DNA of 34,513 bases from Caldisericia bacterium (GTDB lineage: Bacteria > Caldisericota > Caldisericia > B22-G15): assembly GCA_026414995.1 (NCBI GenBank), contig JAOAHY010000014.1, positions 1 to 34,513 of the forward strand, written 5' to 3'. The notes under the pieces are model-generated. The model saw nothing but the letters and a program-made list of their open reading frames with translations, had not been told where the DNA came from and searched no databases. This document shows, in pieces, positions 16,653 through 25,547 of the stretch. The translations under genes and the position numbers were made by a program. How positions within the stretch are numbered: the stretch's first letter is position 1; each line of letters begins with the position of its first letter.

Positions 16653-18333
16653 TAAGAAAAAAGAACTCAATAATAAAATATTAAAATTATTCATTGTAAT
16701 AATTTTATGTTTTGTAGTTATTTTTCTTAAACTTATTTATGTAAACCTTATTAAAAGTAGTGAATTTAAAAATATTGCTGAAGCTCAATGGTTTGAAAGT
16801 GGAAAAATAATAAAAGCAAAAAGAGGAACAATTTATGATAGAAATGGAAATATTTTAGCAATATCTATTTTAAGATACAGATTAATTTTAAATAAAAATC
16901 TTGTTAAAGATTTTGATAAAACAGTTGAGATTTTATTTCAAAAATTAAAAATAAATAAGAACGATTTAATTAAAAAGATAAACGATAGTTCATCTCAAGT
17001 AGTCCTCCTTGATGATATAAAAGAGAGTGAAATCGGAAATTATAAAGATTTGATTGATGATGAAATTTATTTTGAATCATATTATAAGAGAGTTTATCCT
17101 TATGAAAATTTAGCATCATATCTACTTGGAACAATGGGAGTTGATAAGGGATTAGAAGGAGTTGAATTTCAATTTGATTCTTTACTTAAAGGTGAAGATG
17201 GAGTTATGGGTTTTTTAAAAGATGCAACAGGAAAAGAGATTCCTGGTTCTGAGTTTATTATAAAAAATCCTAAAGATGGAAAAGATATATATTTAACTAT
17301 AGATATAAATATTCAAGGAGTTGTTGAGAGAGAACTCGAGAAAACATTTAAAGAATATAAACCAAAAAGAGTTATAGGAATAGTTGAAAGTGTAAAAACA
17401 GGTGAATTAATATCAATTGCAACTATTCCTAATTTTGATCCAAATAGTTTTGATGAATTTTCAAAAGCAACATATCCAGACCCATCATATGGATTTAATT
17501 ATGAACCTGGTTCCTCATTTAAACCTCTTGTTGCATCTGCTGCTCTTGAAGAAGATTTAATAAAAGATGAAGATAAATTTTATTGTAAAGGCTATACAGT
17601 AATTGATAACAAGACATTCAAATGTTTTTCAAAACATGGAGAGCAAACTTTAAAAGATTTACTTAAAAATTCTTGTAATATTGGGTTTATAGAGGTGGGT
17701 AAAAAACTAGGTAAAAAACTATATTATTATTTAAAACTTTTTGGAGTTGGAGAAAAAATTGGTCTTGATTTTCCATATGAAGGGAAGGGTGATATTTTAG
17801 AACCAGATAATTGGAGTGCAACAACACTGCCAACAATGTCATTTGGTGTAGGAATAACTGTTACACCACTTCAACAAACTTCTTTTTATCAAACAATTGC
17901 AAATGGTGGAAATAGATTAAAACCTCAAATTATAAAAAAGATTTTAGATAATAATAAAACAGTTCTAGAATCTAAACCAGTTTTGATTAAAAAAGTAATT
18001 TCAAAAGAAACAGCAGATAAAGTTCTTTCTTATCTTGATTATGTTGTTAATGGTGGAGGAGTAAAAAGTGCTGTGATTTCTGGATATTCAATTGGAGGTA
18101 AAACAGGAACTGCTGGTGTAATAGAGAATGGAAAATATAAAGAAGGCTTTTCTGTTTTATGGTTTGTTGGTATAGTTTCAGCAAAAAATCCTGAATATGT
18201 AATAACAGTTGTTGTTGATGGAATTGAAAGTCAAGATGTTTTTGCAGCAGGAATTGCTGCACCAACTTTTAGAAAGATTGCTCAATTTTTGATAAACTAT
18301 TATGGAATAGAAAAAGATGAAAAAACTAAGTGA
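16630..18333 (+). CDS. ftsI: Septal penicillin-binding protein FtsI (class B PBP)
   Basis: A 567-residue class B transpeptidase: a membrane anchor at about residues 18-40, a PBP dimerisation domain with KRGTIYDRNGNILA (about 62-75), and a transpeptidase domain with the active-site SxxK as SSFK (about residue 296), SxN as SCN (about 346) and KTGT (about 490). It cross-links septal peptidoglycan, working with FtsW encoded downstream. There are no PASTA domains. The start is TTG 16630, five bases after GAGGTGAT and overlapping the end of ftsL by 23 bases. A spoVD-like role cannot be excluded, but position favours FtsI. Confidence 0.93.
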   Translation: MIQETVNNKKKELNNKILKLFIVIILCFVVIFLKLIYVNLIKSSEFKNIAEAQWFESGKIIKAKRGTIYDRNGNILAISILRYRLILNKNLVKDFDKTVEILFQKLKINKNDLIKKINDSSSQVVLLDDIKESEIGNYKDLIDDEIYFESYYKRVYPYENLASYLLGTMGVDKGLEGVEFQFDSLLKGEDGVMGFLKDATGKEIPGSEFIIKNPKDGKDIYLTIDINIQGVVERELEKTFKEYKPKRVIGIVESVKTGELISIATIPNFDPNSFDEFSKATYPDPSYGFNYEPGSSFKPLVASAALEEDLIKDEDKFYCKGYTVIDNKTFKCFSKHGEQTLKDLLKNSCNIGFIEVGKKLGKKLYYYLKLFGVGEKIGLDFPYEGKGDILEPDNWSATTLPTMSFGVGITVTPLQQTSFYQTIANGGNRLKPQIIKKILDNNKTVLESKPVLIKKVISKETADKVLSYLDYVVNGGGVKSAVISGYSIGGKTGTAGVIENGKYKEGFSVLWFVGIVSAKNPEYVITVVVDGIESQDVFAAGIAAPTFRKIAQFLINYYGIEKDEKTK

Positions 18334-19774
18334 GTTATTAAAAAACATTGAATATAAAAAAGTTTTGAATTTTTTTGATAGAGATATAGATAACTTAGCA
18401 ATAAATTTAAAAGAAATAAAAGAAAACTCACTTTATTTTATTATAAAAGGTAGAAATTATGATGGTATAAAAAATTTTAATAAAGCTTATGAATATGGAG
18501 TAAGGTCATTTATTTCTGACAGAGAATTTGAAATACCAGAAGATACAACTTTAATTATTGTTAATGAAACAAGAGAGGCACTTTATAAAATATCAAAATT
18601 TTTCTATGATGACCCTTCACAAAAAATGAATATTTTTGGAATAACAGGAAGCAGTGGTAAAACATCTGTTGTAAATATCTTAAAAGAAATATTTCCAGAT
18701 TCATCATCAATAAGTTCACAAGGAGTTCAAATTCTGAATGAAAAAGTTTTTGAACCAGAAACAACTCAAACAACACCTGAATCACACCATATTTTTAAAT
18801 ATTTAGATTTAGCACAAAAAAAGAATACAAAAAACTTTTTTATTGAAGCATCATCTTTTTCTTTAAAGGATAAAAGAATTTTTGGAATAGACTTTAAAGG
18901 TTCAATTTTTTTAAATTTTTCAATTACACATCACCTTAACATTCATGGCTCAATTTTAGATTATCTTAATTCAAAACTTCTTTTAAAAGAGTTAACTTCT
19001 GGACCATTTCTTATAAATTTAGATTCTCCTTATTCATATTTTTTAAAAAAAGATTCAAAAAATTTTTATTTCTCATATAAAGAAAAAAGTGACTTTTCAA
19101 TTTTAAATTGTGAAAAAAATAATTTTGATTTTTCTTTCATGATAAAACTTCTTGATAAAACATATAAAATAAATCTTAAAGATGAGTTTGATATTTATCC
19201 TGTTTTACCTTCTCTTTCACTTGCATATCTTTTTAATATTGATATTGAAGAAGCAATAAAAAAAATTGAAAATATGAATTTAAAACCAAAAGGAAGATGG
19301 GAAATTTTAAATGAAGATCCTTTTGTTGTTGTTGATAAATCAAACACACCTCTTTCTATCGAGTTTTTAGTTGAAAAAATTAAAAAATTGCCACTTAAAA
19401 GAAAATTCGTTCTTTTTTCTTTTTTTGAAGAAGAAGACATAAGAGAAACATATTTAATTTCAAAGCTTCTCTCAAAAAATTTTGATTTTATTTTTATAAC
19501 ACAAGATGATATTACTAAAAAAGGTATATTTCAGTGTAATTTAAATTTTATAAAGTTTCTAAAAAAGTTTAATTCAAAATTTATCTTTATAAAAGATAGA
19601 AAAGAAGCCATAAAGAAATCTTTATCATTTGCTAAAAAGAAAGATGGGGTGTTTATTTTAGGAAGAGGAGATCAAAAGAATATGAAATTTAAGAAAATAA
19701 CTATTCCATTTAATGATATTGAAATAACAAAAGACCTTATAAAAGAAATTTATCATAAGAGGGTTTACTCATGA
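18317..19774 (+). CDS. murE: Diverged MurE-type Mur ligase
   Basis: A 485-residue Mur ligase of MurE type by layout: an N-terminal UDP-binding domain (KENSLYFIIKGRNYDG), P-loop GITGSSGKTS (about 107-116), TTPES, EASSFSLKDKR (for the usual EVSSHAL), FLNFSITHHLNIHG (for TNLTQDHLDYHG), and a Lys in DYLNSKLLL at the carbamylated-lysine site. MurE adds the third residue of the stem peptide to UDP-MurNAc-dipeptide. Several conserved motifs are altered: VVDKSNTP replaces VDYAHTP, GRGDQKN replaces GKGHE, and TQDDITKKG stands where diaminopimelate enzymes have DNPRxE. The amino acid added therefore cannot be predicted. ATG 18317 overlaps ftsI by 17 bases. murF, which normally follows, is missing here. 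Confidence 0.85.
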   Translation: MKKLSELLKNIEYKKVLNFFDRDIDNLAINLKEIKENSLYFIIKGRNYDGIKNFNKAYEYGVRSFISDREFEIPEDTTLIIVNETREALYKISKFFYDDPSQKMNIFGITGSSGKTSVVNILKEIFPDSSSISSQGVQILNEKVFEPETTQTTPESHHIFKYLDLAQKKNTKNFFIEASSFSLKDKRIFGIDFKGSIFLNFSITHHLNIHGSILDYLNSKLLLKELTSGPFLINLDSPYSYFLKKDSKNFYFSYKEKSDFSILNCEKNNFDFSFMIKLLDKTYKINLKDEFDIYPVLPSLSLAYLFNIDIEEAIKKIENMNLKPKGRWEILNEDPFVVVDKSNTPLSIEFLVEKIKKLPLKRKFVLFSFFEEEDIRETYLISKLLSKNFDFIFITQDDITKKGIFQCNLNFIKFLKKFNSKFIFIKDRKEAIKKSLSFAKKKDGVFILGRGDQKNMKFKKITIPFNDIEITKDLIKEIYHKRVYS

Positions 19775-20748
19775 ATTTAATTTTTATATTCTTTATTTTT
19801 TTAATTTTATCTTTTGCTTTATTTAAACTTTTAATTATATTTCAAAGAAAAAGAAAAAAAGGACAAGTTGTAAGAGATGAAGGTCCTAAAACTCATTTAA
19901 ATAAAAGTGGAACACCTACTTTTGGTGGAGTTATTTTTTTAATATCTCTTTTATTAATCTACACCTTTTTACAAAAAGGTAGTTTATTAAATAATTTTGT
20001 TCTTTTTGTTTTACTTCAAAGTTCAATTGGTTTTATAGACGATTTTATGAAAGTTATATTAAACTCACCTTATGGTCTTATTGCAAGATATAAGTTTCCA
20101 CTTCAAATAATTTTTTCAATTCCTGCATTAATATATTTTATAAAATCGAAAAACACTTCAATTTTCATTCCTTTTATTAATAAATCAATTGAATTATCTA
20201 TCCCTATTTTTATATTTATATTTTTATTCTTTGTAATAGGTGGAATAAATAGTTTCAATTTTACAGATGGGCTTGATGGTCTCCTTGGTGGTTTATCTTT
20301 GATTTTATTGCCTTTATTCATTTTTTTATCTTTTTCAACACCTAACTTAAATAAGATTCTTTTTGCAATTTTAGGAACTCTTCTTTCTTTTCTTTGGTTT
20401 AATTTTCATCCTGCAGAAATATTTATGGGAGACACTGGCTCCACATTTTTAGGTGCTTTTTTTATGTATCTTATTTTCTTTTTTAAACTAGAAATTTTAA
20501 TTCCAATTATTCTTTTTATTTTTGGAATAGAAATAATTTCTGTTATTCTTCAAGTTGGATATTTTAAAATAACAAAAAGATTATATGGTGAAGGTAGGAG
20601 AATTTTTAAAATGGCTCCAATTCACCACCATTTCGAACTATTAGGAATTCCTGAGGTAAAAATAACTTTAAGATTTTGGGTAATCCAAATTTTGCTTATA
20701 ATTTTAACCTTTTCAATAGTTTATTTTGGAGGAATAGTTGAAATATAA
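19771..20748 (+). CDS. mraY: Phospho-MurNAc-pentapeptide transferase MraY
   Basis: A 325-residue integral membrane enzyme with about ten transmembrane segments. It contains the MraY motifs GPKTHLNKSGTPTFGG (about 38-54), the catalytic Asp pair in GFIDDFMK (about 87-94), NFTDGLDGL (about 163), FMGDTGS (about 219) and PIHHHFEL (about 282). It transfers phospho-MurNAc-peptide to undecaprenyl phosphate to make lipid I. The ATG overlaps the murE stop by four bases. Confidence 0.97.
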   Translation: MNLIFIFFIFLILSFALFKLLIIFQRKRKKGQVVRDEGPKTHLNKSGTPTFGGVIFLISLLLIYTFLQKGSLLNNFVLFVLLQSSIGFIDDFMKVILNSPYGLIARYKFPLQIIFSIPALIYFIKSKNTSIFIPFINKSIELSIPIFIFIFLFFVIGGINSFNFTDGLDGLLGGLSLILLPLFIFLSFSTPNLNKILFAILGTLLSFLWFNFHPAEIFMGDTGSTFLGAFFMYLIFFFKLEILIPIILFIFGIEIISVILQVGYFKITKRLYGEGRRIFKMAPIHHHFELLGIPEVKITLRFWVIQILLIILTFSIVYFGGIVEI

Positions 20749-22111
20749 AGGTAAAAAGGTTTCAGTGCTTGGAATTGGTGGAACAAAAAGGTCTGGTTTT
20801 TATTCAGCACTTCTTTTGAAAAAAGAAGGTGCTGAAGTTTTTGTAAGCGAAATTAAAAAAGAAGAGGAATTTCAAAAAGAAATTGAGGAATTTAATAAAC
20901 TTGGAATAAGATATGAGTTTGGAATAAATAGTGATAAAGTTTTAGAAGGAGAAGTTATAGTTTTATGTCCTGGAATACCGAGAGATCACTATTTAATTGA
21001 AAAGGCAAAATCTTTAGGAATAAAATTAACAGGAGAATTAGAACTCTCTTTTGAATTCATTAATGGAGATGTTGTAGGAATAACCGGAACCTCTGGTAAA
21101 AGTACAACAACCTCTTTAACTTATGAATTAATTAAAAAAAGCAGAGTTAAAACTCACCTTGGAGGAAATATCGGAATACCTCTCTCATCATTAGTAATTA
21201 ATGAGAGAGAAGGGGTTTTTGTTCTTGAAGTTTCTGCTTTTCAACTTGAAACAATTGAAAAATTCAAACCAAAAGTAGGAGTTTTTTTAAATTTCCATGA
21301 AGACCATCTTGATAGATATAAGAGTTTAGAAGAATATTTTTATTTCAAAAAAAGAATTTTCGAAAATCAAAATGAGTTTGATTTTGCAATTTTAAATTAT
21401 GATGATGAGATAATAAGAAATTTAGAAAGAGAAATTAAAAGCAAAGTTTTATTTTTCTCAATGGAAAAAGAAGTTGAAGGTATCTATTTTAAAGATGGGA
21501 AAATTTATTTAAATATTGATAATATAAGAGATTTTATAATTGAAAGAAACGAAATTTCTTTAATTGGTGATTTTAACACTAAAAATATTATGGCAGCAAC
21601 TCTTTCATCATATTTAATAACTAAAGATATTGATTCTATAAGAAGAGGGTTAAGAGAATTCAGGGCACTTCCTCATAGATTAGAATTTATAGCAGAAATT
21701 GATGGTATAAAATTTATAAATGACTCAAAATCAACAAAACCAGAATCAAGTAAACTTGCTCTTCAATCTTTTCCGCCTAAAAAAGTAATAATTATTTTAG
21801 GTGGAAGTAGTAAAAAAAGCGATTTCAGAGAACTCTGTTATTTAGTTAAAGAAAGAGCAAAATTTGCAATTTGTATTGGTGCAACAAGTGGTGAATTTGT
21901 AAAAATTTTTGAGGAGATTGGTTTTAAAAATTATGAAGTCTCAAAAGATCTTAAGGAAGCAATAAGATTAGGCTATTCAAAAGGAGAGAAGGGTGATATA
22001 GTTTTACTTTCTCCAGCATGTGCAAGTTTTGATATGTTTATTGATTTTGAAGATAGAGGAGAAAAGTTTAAGCAATTTGTATTGGAGTTAAAGAATGAAA
22101 AGGAGGTTTGA
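20738..22111 (+). CDS. murD: UDP-MurNAc-L-alanine:D-glutamate ligase MurD
   Basis: A 457-residue Mur ligase. It has an N-terminal Rossmann-like domain (VSVLGIGGT...SGFYSALLLKKEGAEV), P-loop GITGTSGKSTTT (about 113-124), VLEVSAFQLE, NFHEDHLDRY with the metal-binding His, and C-domain FINDSKSTKPESSKLAL and ILGGSSKKSDF. It adds D-Glu to UDP-MurNAc-L-Ala in the cytoplasm. The N-terminal loop GIGGTKRSG has a small insertion compared with the common GxGxSG. It starts at TTG 20738 with GGAGGAAT upstream and overlaps mraY by 11 bases. Confidence 0.96.
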   Translation: MKYKGKKVSVLGIGGTKRSGFYSALLLKKEGAEVFVSEIKKEEEFQKEIEEFNKLGIRYEFGINSDKVLEGEVIVLCPGIPRDHYLIEKAKSLGIKLTGELELSFEFINGDVVGITGTSGKSTTTSLTYELIKKSRVKTHLGGNIGIPLSSLVINEREGVFVLEVSAFQLETIEKFKPKVGVFLNFHEDHLDRYKSLEEYFYFKKRIFENQNEFDFAILNYDDEIIRNLEREIKSKVLFFSMEKEVEGIYFKDGKIYLNIDNIRDFIIERNEISLIGDFNTKNIMAATLSSYLITKDIDSIRRGLREFRALPHRLEFIAEIDGIKFINDSKSTKPESSKLALQSFPPKKVIIILGGSSKKSDFRELCYLVKERAKFAICIGATSGEFVKIFEEIGFKNYEVSKDLKEAIRLGYSKGEKGDIVLLSPACASFDMFIDFEDRGEKFKQFVLELKNEKEV

Positions 22112-23168
22112 TATAATTCTTCTATTTCTTTTTGTTATTCTTTATCTATTTGGTATTCTCTGGCAATTTTCAGCAGGAAGTGTTGAATATTTTAAATATG
22201 GTGAAATGTATACATTTAAAAGATTTTTAATTTTCTCTTCAATTTCAATTTTCTTCATGATTTTATCAATTTATATTCCGAAAAAAACTTTAATTTTATC
22301 AACAAAACCAATTTTCTTTTTATCTTTATTATTACTTGTACTTGTATATATTCCATTTTTTAATCAAAATAGTGAGCACAAAAGGTGGATTTTTTTATTT
22401 GGTATGAGTTTTCAACCTTCAGAACTTTTCAAATTAACGACTATTCTTTTTACATCTTATACTCTATCAAGAGATTACCTCTTGTGGCAAAAATTTTCAT
22501 ATCTTTTACCTCTATTTTTCTATATTTTTTTAGGGACTGCTTTAATTTTATTTGAAACAGATTTAAGCACAGCAATGCTTGTTTATATTATCTTTTTCAT
22601 AATAATTTTTACTGGAACATATAAATTTAAACATATAATAATTCCATCTTTGATACTTGCAATATCACCTTTTGTTATTTTATCTAAAGAAGAGTGGAGA
22701 ATGAGAATAATAAGCACATTAAATCCATTTAAATATATTACAAAAGAGGGTTATCAAATTGCTCAATCATTAATTGCAATCGGTTCTGGTGGTTTTTTTG
22801 GATTAGGATATATGAATGGAAAACAAAAATTTGATTATATTCCTCTTGTATCAAAAGATTTTATTTTTTCCCTTATTTGTGAAGAAAGCGGTCTTTTAGG
22901 TGCTTCAGTTTTACTTTTGCTTATATTCTTAACTTTATATAGAGGTTATAGAATATCAGTTAAAGTTAATGATCCATTTTTAAAGTTTCTCTCTTTTGGA
23001 ATAACAACTCATCTTGTCTTACAATCTTTAATTGTAATAGGAGTAAACATTGGAATTTTTCCAGTAACTGGACTTCCGCTTCCATTTATAAGTTATGGAG
23101 GAACTGCTCTTTTAATTAATGGAATTGAGGCAGGTTTACTTATTAATGTTTCGAGGTATATAGAATGA
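22095..23168 (+). CDS. ftsW: Septal peptidoglycan polymerase FtsW (SEDS)
   Basis: A 357-residue SEDS protein with about ten transmembrane segments and the family motifs FQPSELFKL (about 106), ETDLSTA (for EPDLGTA, about 153), KEGYQIAQSLIAIGSGGFFGLGY, DFIFSLICEESGLLG and the signature GLPLPFISYGGTAL (about 325-338). It polymerises lipid II at the septum together with FtsI. ATG 22095 overlaps murD by 17 bases. The AAAGGAGG inside its first codons encodes Lys-Arg-Arg and is probably not a ribosome binding site; GGAG seven bases upstream of the ATG is. Confidence 0.95.
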   Translation: MKRRFDIILLFLFVILYLFGILWQFSAGSVEYFKYGEMYTFKRFLIFSSISIFFMILSIYIPKKTLILSTKPIFFLSLLLLVLVYIPFFNQNSEHKRWIFLFGMSFQPSELFKLTTILFTSYTLSRDYLLWQKFSYLLPLFFYIFLGTALILFETDLSTAMLVYIIFFIIIFTGTYKFKHIIIPSLILAISPFVILSKEEWRMRIISTLNPFKYITKEGYQIAQSLIAIGSGGFFGLGYMNGKQKFDYIPLVSKDFIFSLICEESGLLGASVLLLLIFLTLYRGYRISVKVNDPFLKFLSFGITTHLVLQSLIVIGVNIGIFPVTGLPLPFISYGGTALLINGIEAGLLINVSRYIE

Positions 23169-24181
23169 GAGTTTTAATTGCAACTGGTGGAACAGGGGGT
23201 CATATTTATCCTGGAATTTTAATAGGAAAATATTTAAAAGAGAGTGGTTTTGAGATTTTATTTACAATTGGTAAAAGAGAAAGAGAGATAGAAATAATGA
23301 AAAAATCAGGTTTTAATTTTATATCTCTTCCTTTGCCATCTCCATCTAAAATCTATTTTTACCCATCTCTATTTACCTCTATATTTACTGCTTACAAAAT
23401 AATTAAAGAATTTAAACCAGAAAAGATTATCGCAACAGGTAGTTATTCTTCTTTTCCTATACTTTTGTGGGCTAATGTGTTAAAGATTCCTTATTATTTA
23501 CATGAACAAAATACAATTCCAGGAAAGGTTATTAAACTTTTTTCAAAAAATGCAAACAAGGTTTTTGTTTCATTTGAAGAGACAAAAAACTATCTAAATT
23601 TTGATAATGTAATTTATTCTGGTTTTCCAATAAGAGAAAAAATAGGTAAAATAAACAAAGAAGAGGGTTTAAAAAAATTTAATCTATCTTCTTACAAAAA
23701 AACAGTTTTAATATTAGGCGGAAGTGGGGGTTCAAAATATCTTTTAGATTTAATTAAAAAATTTGAAAAAGAGATCGATTCGTTGAATCTTCAAGGAATA
23801 ATTATAAAGGGAAACATTGATTTTAAAGAGAAATTTTTATTTGAAAATAAAGTTTTTGAATATATAGATGAAATTGAATATGCTTATGCAGCAAGTGATT
23901 TTGTTATCGGTAGAGGTGGTGCTGGAACAATTTGGGAAATTATGGTTTCAAAAAAACCATCTTTAATAGTTCCTATTAAAACAAGTGAACATCAAATTAA
24001 AAATTCTCAAATAATAGAAAAATTAAAAATTGGTGAAGTTTTTATATCTCAAGATGATACAACTTTCATCCAAAAAATTGAAAAACTTTCTTTAGATTTA
24101 GAAAAGTATAGAATGAATTTCTCAAACTTAAATCTTCCTAATACTAAGGATATAATATTAAAGGAGATACTTTATGAATAA
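23165..24181 (+). CDS. murG: UDP-GlcNAc:lipid I GlcNAc transferase MurG
   Basis: A 338-residue GT28/GT-B enzyme with the N-terminal lipid I site GGTGGHIYPG (residues 8-17), EQNTIPGKV, the nucleotide-binding LGGSGGSK (about 183), and the donor-site signature GRGGAGTIWEIMVSKKPSLI with EHQIKNSQ. It adds GlcNAc to lipid I to form lipid II on the inner membrane face. Its ATG overlaps the ftsW stop by four bases. Confidence 0.97.
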   Translation: MRVLIATGGTGGHIYPGILIGKYLKESGFEILFTIGKREREIEIMKKSGFNFISLPLPSPSKIYFYPSLFTSIFTAYKIIKEFKPEKIIATGSYSSFPILLWANVLKIPYYLHEQNTIPGKVIKLFSKNANKVFVSFEETKNYLNFDNVIYSGFPIREKIGKINKEEGLKKFNLSSYKKTVLILGGSGGSKYLLDLIKKFEKEIDSLNLQGIIIKGNIDFKEKFLFENKVFEYIDEIEYAYAASDFVIGRGGAGTIWEIMVSKKPSLIVPIKTSEHQIKNSQIIEKLKIGEVFISQDDTTFIQKIEKLSLDLEKYRMNFSNLNLPNTKDIILKEILYE

Positions 24182-25547
24182 AAGAGTTCATCTTGTTGGA
24201 ATTTGTGGAACTGGAATGATTTCTCTTGCAAATTTACTTATTTCTCAAAATTATAAGGTTTCTGGTTCTGATATTTTATTGAGTGATAAGATAAAAAAAC
24301 TTCTTCAAAAAGGAGTTAATTTTTATTTAGGACATAAAAAAGAAAATATTATAGATAAAGATATAATAATTTATTCCTCTGCAATAAAAGAAGATAATGA
24401 AGAGTTGATTTATTCAAAAAAACTAAATAAAGAAATTTATCATAGAGTAGATTTTCTTAAAAAATTAACAGAAAATAAAAAGGTTATAGGCATTGCAGGT
24501 ACTCATGGAAAAACAACAACAACTTCTCTTATATCTCATATCTTTGAAATTGGAGAGTTGCATCCTTCAATTTATATTGGTGGTGAAACAGATGACCTTA
24601 TTTTTGGAAGTAAATTAGGAAAAGGAGAATACTTTATTCTTGAAACAGATGAGCATGATAAATCTTTTTTAAAATTTGATATTAATCTTCCTATTATTAC
24701 AAATATTGATAAAGATCACCTTGATTTAAATGGACCTTATAAGGGAGACTTTGAATTATTAAAGGAAAGTTTTATTGAATTTATCAATAAATCAAATTCT
24801 GGAAAAGTTGTTTTATGTATTGATGACCCCGTTATAAATGAGATAAAAAATTATTTAAAAGTTGAAACTATCTCTTATTCAATAAAAAACAATAATGCAA
24901 CTTATTATGGAGAAATAAAAGAGGAAGGTTTAAGACAAAAAATATCACTTTATAAAAATAGTTATTACATTGGAGATTATGAAATTTATCTTCCAGGTTT
25001 TATGAATGTTTTAAACTCTCTTGCTGCAATTGCCACATCTTTAGAATTTAATATAGAAAAAGAGCCTCTTTTTGAGGCTCTTAGAACATTTAAAGGAGTT
25101 AAAAGAAGATTTGAAATTCTTTATGATAACTTTCTTACAATAATAGATGATCATGCAGATCATCCAACAGAGATAAAAACAACTCTTTCTGTAGCAAGAA
25201 AAATATATAAAGATAGAAGATTAATTCTTGTTTTGGAACCGCATAGATATACAAGAGTGTATAATTTAAAAGATGATTACCCATTGAGTATAAAAAACGC
25301 AGATATTGTTATTTATCTTCCAATTGATCCAGGAGATGAGACTGAGACTCTTGGAATGGATACAGAAATTTTGTATGATAAAACTAAAGAAATGTATAAA
25401 GATAAAGAAATTTACTATTTAGACAAAAAAAGTGCTCTTCTTTTTTTAAGAAATAATATAAAAAGAGATGATGTGATTATCTTTATGGGCCCAGGAAAAA
25501 TTAAGAATCTTGTTAAGGAGTTTATAGGTGAGTTTAAAGGTTTATAA
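24174..25547 (+). CDS. murC: UDP-MurNAc:L-alanine ligase MurC
   Basis: A 457-residue Mur ligase with VHLVGICGTGMISLA (residues 5-19), P-loop GIAGTHGKTTTTS (about 105-117), ETDEHDKSFL, TNIDKDHLDLNG, and the C-domain motifs DDHADHPTEIKTTL and EPHRYTR. It attaches L-Ala to UDP-MurNAc, the first step of the stem peptide. GGAG is placed well before ATG 24174; the gene overlaps murG by eight bases. Confidence 0.97.
   Translation: MNKRVHLVGICGTGMISLANLLISQNYKVSGSDILLSDKIKKLLQKGVNFYLGHKKENIIDKDIIIYSSAIKEDNEELIYSKKLNKEIYHRVDFLKKLTENKKVIGIAGTHGKTTTTSLISHIFEIGELHPSIYIGGETDDLIFGSKLGKGEYFILETDEHDKSFLKFDINLPIITNIDKDHLDLNGPYKGDFELLKESFIEFINKSNSGKVVLCIDDPVINEIKNYLKVETISYSIKNNNATYYGEIKEEGLRQKISLYKNSYYIGDYEIYLPGFMNVLNSLAAIATSLEFNIEKEPLFEALRTFKGVKRRFEILYDNFLTIIDDHADHPTEIKTTLSVARKIYKDRRLILVLEPHRYTRVYNLKDDYPLSIKNADIVIYLPIDPGDETETLGMDTEILYDKTKEMYKDKEIYYLDKKSALLFLRNNIKRDDVIIFMGPGKIKNLVKEFIGEFKGL

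Noticed and set aside
22098-22118. A second ftsW start downstream of the AAAGGAGG inside the gene
   Set aside because: Only ATA or ATT codons follow at the right distance, while ATG 22095 has GGAG upstream and gives the usual basic N-terminus.
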